DNA from: Oribacterium sp. P6A1
GTDB taxonomy: Bacteria > Bacillota > Clostridia > Lachnospirales > Lachnospiraceae
Direction: 5' to 3'
NCBI RefSeq assembly: GCF_000702885.1
Contig: NZ_JNKO01000001.1
Location: 1 to 64,000 of the forward strand
DNA length: 64,000 bases
The notes beneath the pieces were generated by a model. The model saw only the letters and a program-made list of their open reading frames with translations, did no database searches and had not been told where the DNA came from. Position 1 is the first letter of the stretch; each line of letters starts with the position of its first letter. Below are positions 7,565 to 16,725 of this stretch, in pieces. The position numbers were made by a program, and so were the translations under genes.

Positions 7565-8623
7565 TCAGTATTTCTGCCATCCGATGGGAACAAAATACTC
7601 TTTGAATTTATATATACAGTAGTCATCTGTCATGCCGGCGATGTAATCACACACGCTTCTTTCATGGGCCAGCAGGATCTTCTTTTCCTTCATGGGATCA
7701 TCTGATCTGATTGCCGAAAGCATATTTTCAAGCATGGTGGTATACTCAGAGGTCATGGATTCAGGATGCTCCATGTAGTAGTTGAAAAGAAGGCGGATCA
7801 TCCGGTTTACCTTCACCTCTTCAGCCTTTGCGGCACCGCCGATGTAAATGTGGTCGAACATCCATTGTCTCAGAATCTGCATGGCTGTCTCTACCTCACG
7901 GGACATACGAAGCTCTTTCTGATCCTGAGAATTGTAAATCACATCATGTATCAGGGTGTTGAGACGTTCTTTTACAGAATGACCCAGCACATCGGTTATT
8001 TCTTTCGGGATGTCACTTTCTTTAATAAGTCCTGCGCGGATGGAATCGTCTGTGTCATGATTTATATAGGCGATCTTGTCTGCAAAACGTACTGCCTGGC
8101 CCTCCAGTGTGTGAGGGTGTCCCGAGGTACGGTGGTTGAGAATTCCGTCACGTACTTCCTTTGTAAGGTTAAGTCCCCTTCCGCCTTTTTCCAGAACCTC
8201 AACGACTCTGACGCTCTGTTCGACATGAGAGAATTTTTCGTGGCAAAGATCATCCAGAACTCTTTCTCCGCTGTGTCCGAAGGGGGTATGTCCCAGGTCA
8301 TGTCCTAGGGCAATGGCTTCTATCAGGTCTTCATTGAGACGAAGGGCTTTTCCGAAGGTACGGGCGATCTGACTTACCTCCAGAGTGTGTGTGAGTCTGG
8401 TACGGTAGTGATCACCTTCAGGCGCTATAAAGACCTGTGTCTTATGCTTCAGTCTTCTGAATGCCTTACAGTGGATGATGCGGTCTCGATCTCTCTCATA
8501 GCATGGTCTGATATCATCCGGCTCTTCAAATCGGTCACGTCCTTCCGAGTTTTTGGATAATGCTGCATAAGGAGATAATGTTTTCTCTTCCAGCTCTTCA
8601 AGTTGTTCACGAATACAGCTCAT
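7565..8623 (-). CDS. dgt: dGTP triphosphohydrolase (HD domain)
   Basis: A protein of 352 residues in the dGTPase/deoxynucleotide triphosphohydrolase family, which cleaves dNTPs to nucleoside and triphosphate. The HD motif is clear: RLTHTLEVSQIAR followed by ALGHDLGHTPFGHSGE (His79 and His108-Asp109 by this start). The start at ATG 8621-8623 was chosen because GGGAGG lies six bases upstream; an upstream GTG two codons earlier overlaps that site. It precedes dnaG by 127 bases and is probably co-transcribed with it. Confidence 0.9.
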   Translation of the reverse strand: MSCIREQLEELEEKTLSPYAALSKNSEGRDRFEEPDDIRPCYERDRDRIIHCKAFRRLKHKTQVFIAPEGDHYRTRLTHTLEVSQIARTFGKALRLNEDLIEAIALGHDLGHTPFGHSGERVLDDLCHEKFSHVEQSVRVVEVLEKGGRGLNLTKEVRDGILNHRTSGHPHTLEGQAVRFADKIAYINHDTDDSIRAGLIKESDIPKEITDVLGHSVKERLNTLIHDVIYNSQDQKELRMSREVETAMQILRQWMFDHIYIGGAAKAEEVKVNRMIRLLFNYYMEHPESMTSEYTTMLENMLSAIRSDDPMKEKKILLAHERSVCDYIAGMTDDYCIYKFKEYFVPIGWQKY

Positions 8624-8753
8624 ACACACCTCCCGATATCAAATAATACGTAAAGCATAGCATTTTGAGCCCATCTCCGCAATAATTTGCGAACGTTTGT
8701 ACATAAAATAGATGGGGTGCAAAGTCGGAAGCCTTCCGGTATCAAATATAAAA

Positions 8754-8778
8754 GGAGGCTTCATCTAACGAAGCCCCC
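8754..8778 (-). terminator. Intrinsic terminator of ridA
   Basis: Stem GGGGGCTTC with TGAAGCCTCC followed by TTTTATA on the minus strand, 50 bases after the ridA stop. Confidence 0.8.
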
Positions 8779-8827
8779 TTCCGATTCAATATTTCTTTTT
8801 GGCTTTATACCGGCCGGCCTTTAGCAT

Positions 8828-9196
8828 TTAAAGCTCTGCAATAGCCTCGATCTCGCACTTCACACCCTTAGGAATGTCCTTTACTGCAACGCAGGATCTT
8901 GCAGGATTTGATACAAAGTACTTTGCATATACTTCGTTGAATGCAGCGAAGTCGTTGATATCGCTTAAGAAGCAGGTAGTCTTAACAACCTTATCCATAG
9001 AGCTTCCCGCAGCCTCTACCAGGGCCTTTACATTTTTGCAGCTCTGCTCTGCCTGTTCTGCTACTGTTTCTGCAACGTTTCCTGTAGCAGGATCAACAGG
9101 AATCTGACCTGAACAGAATACAAGATTTCCCACCTTCATGGCCTGTGAATAAGGTCCGATTGCTGCAGGTGCATTATTTGTTGATACAACTTCCAT
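8828..9196 (-). CDS. ridA: RidA-family enamine/imine deaminase
   Basis: A 122-residue RidA (YjgF/YER057c) protein. The family hydrolyses reactive 2-aminoacrylate and related enamines released by PLP enzymes such as threonine/serine dehydratase. The N-terminus APAAIGPYSQA and the C-terminal part with the substrate-binding arginine in NPARSCVAV and the GVKCEIEAIAEL end are diagnostic. The start at 9194-9196 was chosen because AAAGGAG lies nine bases upstream; the frame extends 22 codons further without a second site. The nearby threonine deaminase (ilvA) is a known source of such enamines, which fits the location. Confidence 0.93.
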   Translation of the reverse strand: MEVVSTNNAPAAIGPYSQAMKVGNLVFCSGQIPVDPATGNVAETVAEQAEQSCKNVKALVEAAGSSMDKVVKTTCFLSDINDFAAFNEVYAKYFVSNPARSCVAVKDIPKGVKCEIEAIAEL

Positions 9197-9360
9197 TGAT
9201 TTATCTCCTTTAGATTGAATTAATATGATTTTACCACCTTCATAATAAATGGCATTTATCAATTACTAATGATATCCATAAAATATTTTGTCGTGCTTTT
9301 TCGTTCTATGGTAATTCCGAAAGTTATATTTATCAGAACCGGATAGAACAGATTTGAGTA

Positions 9361-9855
9361 TTATTTCTCCTCACCCTGATCTTTAATCTTCGTTATAGCG
9401 AGAGTTCCGGTTCGCGCAAGTTCTACTATACGTATAGATTTAAGAGTGTCAAGGAACATCTGAACTCTCTCAGGGGTATCGCACATCTTTATGGTCATCA
9501 TGGACTTTGAAAGATCCACGATTCGGGCTCCCATGATCTGGCAGTTCTCCATGATGTCTTTTCTGTTGTCACGGTTGTATCTGATCTTTACGAGAACCAG
9601 TTCCTGACTTATACCTTCGCTTTCATCAAAGGTCTTTACCTTTATTATATCAAGCTTCTTGTTGAGCTGCTTCTCTATCTGTTCGAGAGTGCGTTCGTCA
9701 CCGCTTGAAACGATGACCATATTGGAAACAGTCTTATCCTCGGTTTCACCAACAGTCAGAGAATCGATGTTGAAGCAGCGTCTCCAGAAAAGACCGGCTA
9801 CCTTGGCAAGAACACCGGATCTGTTCTCAACAAGGCAAGAATATATTCGTTTCAT
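9361..9855 (-). CDS. ilvN: Acetolactate synthase small (regulatory) subunit, full length
   Basis: A 164-residue subunit with an N-terminal ACT domain (ENRSGVLAKVAGLFWRRCFNI) that senses valine, and the C-terminal domain with ELVLVKI and IVDLSKSMMTIK. The usual length of IlvN/IlvH is 155-170. It follows the second large subunit by ten bases and they surely work together. A second, short small subunit is encoded at 12884-13138 with the other large subunit, so each enzyme has its own partner. Confidence 0.94.
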   Translation of the reverse strand: MKRIYSCLVENRSGVLAKVAGLFWRRCFNIDSLTVGETEDKTVSNMVIVSSGDERTLEQIEKQLNKKLDIIKVKTFDESEGISQELVLVKIRYNRDNRKDIMENCQIMGARIVDLSKSMMTIKMCDTPERVQMFLDTLKSIRIVELARTGTLAITKIKDQGEEK

Positions 9856-9865
9856 TTGGTCCTCC

Positions 9866-11500
9866 TTAAGCTATCTCTGATGGGTCAACAGTGACTTCCA
9901 TAAGTATGGATTCATCCTTTTCAAGGAAATCATCCAGCTTTTCGGCCATCTCGCTGTTGTTTGAAAGTTTGATGTATTTCACGCCGTAAGCTTCGGCTAT
10001 CTTATCAAGCTCCGGACTTCCTGAAAGATCCGTAACCGAGAATCTGTCCTTATAGGTAAAATGCTGATACTGCCTTACGAGACCGAGCCAGCCGTTTTTA
10101 ATGACTGCGATCTTTACAGGCACACCGTACTGACGCATGGTGGCAAGCTCCATAAGGCACATCTGGAAGGCACCGTCGCCTATTACCGCAACCACCTGCT
10201 TCTTTGGATCTGCAAGCTTCGCGCCGAGAGCCGCCGGGATGGAATAACCCATGGTTCCCATACCACCTGATGTGAAAAAACGTCCGTTACGCATGATGTA
10301 GTTTCCGCAGCTCCACATCTGGTTCTGTCCTACATCCGCAACATAAACAGCATCATCCTTCATCTTCTGACAGAGCTCAATGATAAATTCTTCGGGAGTG
10401 ACGGTTGAAGATTTTCTCACCCTCTCCAGGAGCTTCTGAAGCTTCTTGTCCTCAGTCTCCTTTTTGTAGGCCTTAAGTCTGTCAACCCACTCGTTGTACT
10501 CGGAGTCGCAATCCTGCTGATTGAAAACCTCAAAAACGCTTGCGATATCACCTACAAGAGGAATCTCAGGTCCGGCGTTTTTTCCGATTTCTGCAGGGTC
10601 AACATCTATGTGGACAAGCGTCTTGTTCTCAGTAATGAGGTCTGGCTGGCTAATGCTTCTGTCCGCAACTCTGGCACCCACCATGATGATCATGTCAGCC
10701 TCATTCATGGCGCGGTTTCCGTAGGAATTACCGTTGTTTCCGACCATGCCGAAAAACATGGGATCGTTGGACTTCATTACGCCTATACCCATCATGGTGC
10801 AGACTACAGGGATCCTGTTGTTGTCGGCAAAGCTTCTTACAGCATTAACAGCCCTTGCCAGGTGAACTCCCCCGCCTACGCAGATGATAGGACGCTTTGC
10901 CTCTTTGAGTCTCGCAAAAACCTTTTTGATCTGTACCGTATTTCCCTGTACGGTAGGTTTATAGGTTCTTAATTTTGCTTCATCCGGGTACTTAAATTCC
11001 TTTATTTCGGCCTGCTGAACGTCTATAGGGATATCAATGAGCACAGGTCCTCTTCGCCCTGAATTGGCAATGTAAAATGCCTCCTTCATGATGCGGGGAA
11101 TGTCTCCTGCGTCACGTACTATATAGGAATACTTAACGAAAGATTCGCAGGCTCCTGAGATATCTGCTTCCTGAAACACATCTGAACCCACAAGACTGCT
11201 CTTCACCTGTCCGGTGATGACCACTATAGGAATGCTGTCTGCAAAGGCAGTGGCTATACCTGTGATGATATTTGTGGCACCGGGACCTGAGGTAACTGCT
11301 GCCACGCCCACATTTCCGGTGGCTCTTGCATAACCGTTTGCGGAATGGGCTGCATTCTGTTCCTGACGGACCAGTACGGTCTTAATGTCTGTGTCCAGAA
11401 TGCTGTTGAAAAAGGGAGCTATGGCAACTCCCGGATATCCGAAAACATATTCAACATGTTCATTCTGGAGACATTTAACTAAAGCGTCTGCACCTGTCAT
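9866..11500 (-). CDS. ilvB: Acetolactate synthase large subunit, copy 2
   Basis: A 544-residue thiamine diphosphate enzyme that condenses pyruvate with pyruvate or 2-oxobutyrate in isoleucine/valine synthesis. Catalytic Glu47 is in RQEQNAAHSANGYARATG, the SGPGATN motif is at about 73-79, and the cofactor motif GDGAFQM...NG is intact. It is shorter than copy 1 and clearly diverged from it. The partner ilvN follows directly. An intergenic gap of 166 bases separates it from ilvA. Confidence 0.92.
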   Translation of the reverse strand: MTGADALVKCLQNEHVEYVFGYPGVAIAPFFNSILDTDIKTVLVRQEQNAAHSANGYARATGNVGVAAVTSGPGATNIITGIATAFADSIPIVVITGQVKSSLVGSDVFQEADISGACESFVKYSYIVRDAGDIPRIMKEAFYIANSGRRGPVLIDIPIDVQQAEIKEFKYPDEAKLRTYKPTVQGNTVQIKKVFARLKEAKRPIICVGGGVHLARAVNAVRSFADNNRIPVVCTMMGIGVMKSNDPMFFGMVGNNGNSYGNRAMNEADMIIMVGARVADRSISQPDLITENKTLVHIDVDPAEIGKNAGPEIPLVGDIASVFEVFNQQDCDSEYNEWVDRLKAYKKETEDKKLQKLLERVRKSSTVTPEEFIIELCQKMKDDAVYVADVGQNQMWSCGNYIMRNGRFFTSGGMGTMGYSIPAALGAKLADPKKQVVAVIGDGAFQMCLMELATMRQYGVPVKIAVIKNGWLGLVRQYQHFTYKDRFSVTDLSGSPELDKIAEAYGVKYIKLSNNSEMAEKLDDFLEKDESILMEVTVDPSEIA

Positions 11501-11666
11501 ATATTGATATCTCCTTTAAAAGATTGATATAAATGTCATAAGTCTTTTTCCACTCGTGCTTCAGCAAATGTGGAGGGAATGCCTGATGGCAAAATGAGAT
11601 TCGGTCCGATATCGCATTTTGTCATTACATCGCTGCAGCATGGCATTTCCTGATATTGCCCGGATA

Positions 11667-12866
11667 TCAGACCAGCTTGAAGCCTTCTTCCACGAACTTT
11701 GATCTGATGGCTTCGATGTGTTCGAAGTTTCTTGTTTCCATCTGTAGAGTAAGATAGCATCCGTTGATGTCTGTGTCCATGGAGATGGTGTTATGGTCAA
11801 CCTTTGTGACATTGGCACCCATGGAAGCAACGATATGTGATACCTCCTCCAGCTGACCCGGCTTATCCAGAAGCTCGATGGTGAGAGTTGCCTTTCTTCC
11901 GGTTTTGATAAGACCTCTGTTGATTACGCGTGAAAGGATATTTACATCGATATTGCCGCCTGATACCACGCAGACAACCTTCTTGCCCTTTACAGGAATC
12001 TTGTTGAAAAGTACTGCAGCTACGGAAACTGCACCTGCACCCTCTGAAACAACCTTCTGCTTCTCCATAAGTGTGAGGATGGCTGCTGCTGTTTCGTCGT
12101 CTGTAACCGTTACGACTTCATCAACATATTTATTTACCATATCGAAGGTGACATCTCCCGGGCACTTTACGGAGATACCGTCTGCAAAGGTATGAACCTC
12201 ACTTAGAGCTTCTACCTTTTTGTCCTTTATGGCTTCTACCATGCTGGCGGCACCTGCTGCCTGGACACCGTATACCTTACAGTTGGGATTAAGCTTCTTT
12301 ACTACGAAGCTGACTCCGGAGATGAGTCCGCCTCCTCCTACAGGAACAACAACGGCGTCTGCATCTGCAAGCTGATCACAGATCTCCATACCGATGGTTC
12401 CCTGGCCTGCGATTACATCAACATCATTGAAAGGATGGATGAACACAGCTCCCGACTCCTTCTGATATTCTACAGAAGCGGCATAAGCGTCATCATAAAC
12501 ACCGTCAATCAAACGAATCTCCGCACCGTAGCTCTTTGTAGCCTCCACCTTGGAAATAGGTGCTATGGCAGGCAGGAAGATGGTTGACCTGATTCCTGCG
12601 CGCTGTGCTGCAAGAGCAACGCCCTGTGCATGATTTCCGGCTGAGCATGCAACAACTCCCTTGGCTTTCTCTTCATCAGTAAGGGTTGAAATCTTGTAGT
12701 ATGCGCCTCTGATCTTGAATGATCCGGTGTTCTGAAGATTCTCAGCCTTTAAGTAGAGATCGCAGCCTGCATCGATTCTGGTGGCATGTACAAGTTCTGT
12801 CTTGTTGATAACCGGTTTAAGTACGTGTGCTGCCTGATAGACCCTGTCCAATGTTAATTCGTTCAT
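11667..12866 (-). CDS. ilvA: Threonine ammonia-lyase (threonine deaminase)
   Basis: A 399-residue PLP enzyme that converts threonine to 2-oxobutyrate, the first step to isoleucine. The PLP lysine is in NTGSFKIRGA, the phosphate-binding loop is VVPVGGGGLISG, and the C-terminus is a single ACT domain (ELLDKPGQLEEVSHIVA). The overall length is like the short IlvA/TdcB type with one ACT domain. The start at 12864-12866 was chosen because GGGAGG lies five bases upstream. It sits between two acetolactate synthases, 17 bases after the short small subunit, so its product feeds directly into them. Confidence 0.93.
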   Translation of the reverse strand: MNELTLDRVYQAAHVLKPVINKTELVHATRIDAGCDLYLKAENLQNTGSFKIRGAYYKISTLTDEEKAKGVVACSAGNHAQGVALAAQRAGIRSTIFLPAIAPISKVEATKSYGAEIRLIDGVYDDAYAASVEYQKESGAVFIHPFNDVDVIAGQGTIGMEICDQLADADAVVVPVGGGGLISGVSFVVKKLNPNCKVYGVQAAGAASMVEAIKDKKVEALSEVHTFADGISVKCPGDVTFDMVNKYVDEVVTVTDDETAAAILTLMEKQKVVSEGAGAVSVAAVLFNKIPVKGKKVVCVVSGGNIDVNILSRVINRGLIKTGRKATLTIELLDKPGQLEEVSHIVASMGANVTKVDHNTISMDTDINGCYLTLQMETRNFEHIEAIRSKFVEEGFKLV

Positions 12867-12883
12867 AATTCCTCCCAAATCTT

Positions 12884-13138
12884 TTAGTCTTCCATCATTT
12901 CTGTTCTTAAGTCAACCTTCCGGATATCGTAGAGCTTTTCAAGCTGGGATATGACCTGGGTTCTCATATAGTCATCTCCTGTGGAAACGATCTCTATCTT
13001 CGTCACTCCGGGAATATCCGTAGGACCGGCATGAATTGTCTCGATATTGTAGCCCCGCTTTGAATAAAGGCCTGTGATCCTGTTGAGTACGCCGAAACGG
13101 TTATTTACCCAAAGATCGATAATGAATCTCTCTTCCAT
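12884..13138 (-). CDS. ilvN: Acetolactate synthase small subunit, short form (single ACT domain)
   Basis: An 84-residue protein that is only an ACT domain (LWVNNRFGVLNRITGLYSKRGYNI) and lacks the second domain of normal IlvN. Such short subunits are known in Gram-positive bacteria and in enterobacterial IlvM. It lies 13 bases downstream of the first large subunit and 17 bases upstream of ilvA. Alternative reading as a truncated gene is less likely because the stop is followed at once by the ilvA ribosome binding site. Confidence 0.9.
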   Translation of the reverse strand: MEERFIIDLWVNNRFGVLNRITGLYSKRGYNIETIHAGPTDIPGVTKIEIVSTGDDYMRTQVISQLEKLYDIRKVDLRTEMMED

Positions 13139-13151
13139 AAAAACCTCCTGT

Positions 13152-14810
13152 TTAATCCTTCAGTATGATGTTCTTTATTGACTTTCCGGGCGGGATCATC
13201 GGAAGAACCTTTTCATCCTGATTTATATGACAATCAATTACGTAGGAACCTGTATCTCCGGTATCGGTCTCTGTCAGTACCTTTTCAAGTTCTTCAAGAG
13301 TGGATACCGAATATCCCTTTGCTCCGAAGGCGTCTGCAAGGGCTGCGAAGTCAGTTTTTCTGTTAAGGGTTGTCTGGGAATATCTTCCCTCGTAGAAGAT
13401 TCCCTGCCACTGTCTTACCATACCGAGAACATTGTTATCGAGGATTACAACAGTGATGGGAAGATCCTGACTGACTACGGTACAGAGTTCATTGAGATTC
13501 ATTCCGAAGGAACCTTCCGATGTGAAAAGAACGGTTCTCTTTCTTCCTGAGCCGATACATCCTCCGATGGCAGCTCCCAGACCGTATCCCATGGTTCCAA
13601 GACCACCTGAAGTAAGAAGAGTTCTAGGAGCTTCAAAGTCGTAGAACTGAACGGTCCACATCTGATGCTGTCCCACATCCGTTGCAACAACTGTTGTATC
13701 GGTTGTGTGCTTTCTTACTGCATTTATGATGTTCTTCGGACAGAACTCACCGGGACGATCGGGAATCACTACCTTCTTGAACTCCTCTACTTCATTTCTC
13801 CACTCCTGATGGCGAACTCCCTTGAGTTCTGAAAGAAGATCCTGAAGTATGGTCTTTACATCACCCTGTAAACAGAAGTCTGAATTTACATTCTTTCCGA
13901 ATTCGGCCTTATCTATATCGATATGGATGACTGTGCACTTTCTGGTGTATTCATTGATATCACCTGTGGCTCTGTCTGAGAAACGTACTCCCACTGCAAG
14001 CATGAGATCACATTCGGACTGAGCCTTTGTGGCGGCGTACTGACCGTGCATTCCGCACATTCCCAGATTGTATTCGTAGGAATCCGGCAATGCTGTTCTT
14101 CCCATCATACTGAGTCCTACAGGTGCATCCAGACGATGTGAAAGCTCCAGAACCTCCTTCTCGGCATTGGCAGAGATAACTCCGCCTCCGCAGTAGATGA
14201 AAGGTCTCTGACAGTTTCTGATGGCTTCCAGAACCTTTTCCTTTACGAAAGGAACCTTGGGCTTGTCAGGCATGCGCGGAACAACCGCGATTCCGTATTC
14301 ACAGAGATCTGTCTGAACGCTCTTTGGAATGTCTATAAGAACCGGACCCTTACGTCCTGAGTTTGCGATGAGAAATGCTTCCTTGATGGTCTGCTCCAGC
14401 TCCTGTACGTGGCGTACCATGAAATTGTGTTTAACAACAGGCTGGGTGATACCTACGATATCAACTTCCTGGAAACTGTCACGTCCTAAAGCATTGATGG
14501 AGACATTGCCGGTGATGGCAACCAGAGGAACGGAATCAAGATATGCATTGGCGATACCTGTTACAAGATTTGTTGCACCCGGACCTGAGGTGGCGATGAC
14601 AACGCCTGTTCTTCCGGTGGCTCTTGCATAACCGTCAGCAGCATGACATGCTCCCTGCTCGTGGGCAGTGATCACATGATTGATTCTGTCTGAACTTTTA
14701 TAAAGCTCGTCATAAATATCCAGAACAGCACCGCCGGGATAACCGAAAACTGTATCAACACCCTGTTTGATAAGCTCCTCTATCAGGATTTCTGCGCCTT
14801 TTAATCTCAT
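13152..14810 (-). CDS. ilvB: Acetolactate synthase large subunit, copy 1
   Basis: A 552-residue thiamine diphosphate enzyme of the biosynthetic acetolactate synthase type. Catalytic Glu51 is in TAHEQGACHAADGYARATG and the SGPGATN and QEVDIVG motifs are present. One thing is odd: the metal/cofactor motif normally written GDGSF reads SEGSF at residues 431-435, so the magnesium-binding Asp is a Glu (codon at 13515-13517). The following NNVLGMVRQWQ is normal. The gene leads the ilvB-ilvN-ilvA unit and has a promoter at 14887-14914 and AAAGGAG upstream of the ATG. Confidence 0.93.
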   Translation of the reverse strand: MRLKGAEILIEELIKQGVDTVFGYPGGAVLDIYDELYKSSDRINHVITAHEQGACHAADGYARATGRTGVVIATSGPGATNLVTGIANAYLDSVPLVAITGNVSINALGRDSFQEVDIVGITQPVVKHNFMVRHVQELEQTIKEAFLIANSGRKGPVLIDIPKSVQTDLCEYGIAVVPRMPDKPKVPFVKEKVLEAIRNCQRPFIYCGGGVISANAEKEVLELSHRLDAPVGLSMMGRTALPDSYEYNLGMCGMHGQYAATKAQSECDLMLAVGVRFSDRATGDINEYTRKCTVIHIDIDKAEFGKNVNSDFCLQGDVKTILQDLLSELKGVRHQEWRNEVEEFKKVVIPDRPGEFCPKNIINAVRKHTTDTTVVATDVGQHQMWTVQFYDFEAPRTLLTSGGLGTMGYGLGAAIGGCIGSGRKRTVLFTSEGSFGMNLNELCTVVSQDLPITVVILDNNVLGMVRQWQGIFYEGRYSQTTLNRKTDFAALADAFGAKGYSVSTLEELEKVLTETDTGDTGSYVIDCHINQDEKVLPMIPPGKSIKNIILKD

Positions 14811-14886
14811 ATCTTTAAACTCCTTTGATGGTGAATTTATATATGTGAATGTGTTACCAAAACCAAGCGAAATGTTAAAAATATTT

Positions 14887-14914
14887 AGTATAAATTATAA
14901 ATATAACTATACAA
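14887..14914 (-). promoter_or_regulatory. Promoter of the ilvB-ilvN-ilvA unit
   Basis: TTGTAT and TATACT on the minus strand with a 16-bp spacer, about 75 bases before the ATG. No T-box or leader peptide is seen in the short leader. Confidence 0.5.
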
Positions 14915-14931
14915 CAAATTACCAAAAAAAT

Positions 14932-14959
14932 AACCTTGCAGTTGTAAAGCTGCAAGGTT
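14932..14959 (-). terminator. Intrinsic terminator upstream of ilvB
   Basis: A perfect 10-bp stem AACCTTGCAG with an eight-base loop, followed by TATTTTTTT-like sequence on the minus strand. It lies just upstream of the ilvB promoter and probably ends transcription coming from the AAA+ ATPase gene. Confidence 0.75.
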
Positions 14960-15061
14960 TAAAAACATATCTGTCTTATCAATCTTGAAAAGCTTTACGC
15001 AAATAAGCACTATTGTTAATCACAATAATGTTCACGAGAATAATAATGACAGATGTAATAA

Positions 15062-15262
15062 CACTGTAATTACTCATGCGTCTTTGCGTCACCTTTCATT
15101 GAAATAGTTTCAAAACATGATCCTGATGATGTAAAAACAAGAGACTCAAAGCTGTACGATCCAATAAGATCAAAAGGACAGCTTCCTGCCATGAATGTTC
15201 TAAAACTTGTACAACAATTATGCGATTCCGAAGTCGGCATGTCAATGAACAAAAAGTTATAA
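15062..15262 (+). pseudogene. Possible gene remnant, plus strand
   Basis: One plus-strand frame is open for 66 codons and ends at TAA 15260-15262. The sequence is protein-like (for example SKHDPDDVKTRDSKLYD and NVLKLVQQLCDSEV). It has no start codon near the beginning, stops lie directly upstream, and no ribosome binding site is visible. The first ATG leaves only 23 codons. It runs against the direction of all neighbours. It may be the 3' end of a lost gene; the family is not recognised. A minus-strand ORF over the same bases looks worse in composition. Confidence 0.25.
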
Positions 15263-15277
15263 GAGATATAGCGCCAT

Positions 15278-16579
15278 TTACGGATTCAGGGAATTGATGA
15301 ACTGCTGTGCTACTCTGCCGGTATGGCCGCCCTTTCTTACGGACCAGACATTGGCCTTTGCAAGAAGCTCCTTTTCAGGCATATCGATGCCATGCTTACG
15401 TGCGAGGCTTATGACGATCTGCTGGAATTCCTGGAAGGTAGGCTTCGTATAAAGAATATTGAGTCCGAAGCGGTCAACCAGAGACAGCTTTTCCTCAAGG
15501 GTATCGGAATGATGAACATCTCCGCCTGCCCCCATATCATCACGATCCGCAGTACTTTCTTTTATGAGGTGGCGGCGGTTGGATGTGGCGTAGATGAGAA
15601 TGTTGTCGGGCTTTGTTTCCATTCCGCCTTCGATAACTGCCTTCAGGTACTTGTACTCGATCTCGAAGTCCTCAAAGGAAAGGTCGTCCATGTAAATGAT
15701 GAACTTGTAATTACGGGTCTTTACCCTGGAAATCACATATGAAAGATCCTTGAACTGGTGCTTGTAGATTTCGATGAGACGAAGGCCCTCAGGATAGAAC
15801 TCGTTAAGTGTCGCCTTGATGGTAGTGGACTTTCCTGTTCCGGCATCACCGTAAAGAAGTACGTTGTTGGCACGTTTTCCTTCGATGAAGTTCCGGGTAT
15901 TGTCGAAAATCTGCTTCTTCTGAAGCTCGTATCCAACCAGATCATCGTAGTTTACGGCATCAAGGTTGTTTATGGGAATAAGCTCAGGGGTGCCGTCCTG
16001 GTCGTTTCTTATACGGAAAGCTTTGTTGAGACCGAACATGCCCACACCATGCTCATGATAATACTTACCTACAGCGTCATAGAATTCATCAGCGGTTCCG
16101 GCAGCAAGAAGTTTATCCTTTAACTCATTTACTGTTTTTGAGATGTAACTGAAATACATACGCTCATGCTTTTTTACTGCGTGATAGTTCTGGAGTGTGG
16201 TGAAACAGTCGGTGCAGAGCAGGTCTTCCAGCTTTGAGAAATCATAATGCATAAGGCGGATGATGTATTCGAAATCATGCTTTGCAAAATGAGCCGCAGA
16301 ACCTTCCGGAATAGAGGCATTTTCAGATATCATGGCCAGAGGATTCTCATCTGTCATGAGAAGGAAGGTAATGTATCCGGCCCAGAGATCGTCTGTAAAG
16401 CCGTAGTTTGTGGCTGTTTCCATGATTTTATGAACCTGATCGAAGCAGGCGGAAAGCAAGCTGAATACCTTTGCTTCTTCTCCGGCTTCCGCTGCATCCG
16501 AAATGACGGCTATGGTGTCCAGAGTTTCATCATGTTTCAGATTTCCGTACACTATAAGATTTGATAAAAGGTTTTTCAT
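15278..16579 (-). CDS. AAA+ ATP-binding protein (DUF815 family)
   Basis: A 433-residue protein. Residues 1-200 form a helical N-terminal region, followed by an AAA+ module with Walker A GDAGTGKST at 244-252. Walker B-like FIIYMDDLSFE lies near residue 285, and YATSNRRHLI follows as a sensor region. This matches the DUF815 family of uncharacterised ATPases common in Firmicutes. The function is not known. It is transcribed alone, between terminators of neighbouring units. Confidence 0.88.
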   Translation of the reverse strand: MKNLLSNLIVYGNLKHDETLDTIAVISDAAEAGEEAKVFSLLSACFDQVHKIMETATNYGFTDDLWAGYITFLLMTDENPLAMISENASIPEGSAAHFAKHDFEYIIRLMHYDFSKLEDLLCTDCFTTLQNYHAVKKHERMYFSYISKTVNELKDKLLAAGTADEFYDAVGKYYHEHGVGMFGLNKAFRIRNDQDGTPELIPINNLDAVNYDDLVGYELQKKQIFDNTRNFIEGKRANNVLLYGDAGTGKSTTIKATLNEFYPEGLRLIEIYKHQFKDLSYVISRVKTRNYKFIIYMDDLSFEDFEIEYKYLKAVIEGGMETKPDNILIYATSNRRHLIKESTADRDDMGAGGDVHHSDTLEEKLSLVDRFGLNILYTKPTFQEFQQIVISLARKHGIDMPEKELLAKANVWSVRKGGHTGRVAQQFINSLNP

Positions 16580-16645
16580 AAGGGCTCCATTCTGTTGCGG
16601 ATTAACACATAAGTTTTTAATGTGACGGGGATATAAATAACTTAA

Positions 16646-16681
16646 CAGACCGGCGTTATGCAGAACATAACAGCCGGTCTG
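16646..16681 (-). terminator. Intrinsic terminator of ilvC
   Basis: A stem of CAGACCGGC plus TTATG with their complements, in a T-rich setting on the minus strand, 45 bases after the ilvC stop. Confidence 0.7.
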
Positions 16682-16725
16682 AGGTTTGTTTTATTTAATT
16701 AATAAAGACCGAAGGATCCTTTTTA

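Noticed and set aside
11536-11830. Two minus-strand ORFs of 74 and 89 codons after ilvA
   Set aside because: They overlap the 3' end of ilvA in other frames; the gap itself shows no ribosome binding site.
14811-14931. T-box or leader-peptide attenuator before ilvB
   Set aside because: No T-box core (GGTGGNACCGCG type) and no run of branched-chain codons; the hairpin at 14932-14959 lies upstream of the promoter.
15070-15252. Minus-strand ORF of 60 codons
   Set aside because: Composition is poor (Ser/Cys-rich), no ribosome binding site; it mirrors the plus-strand remnant.
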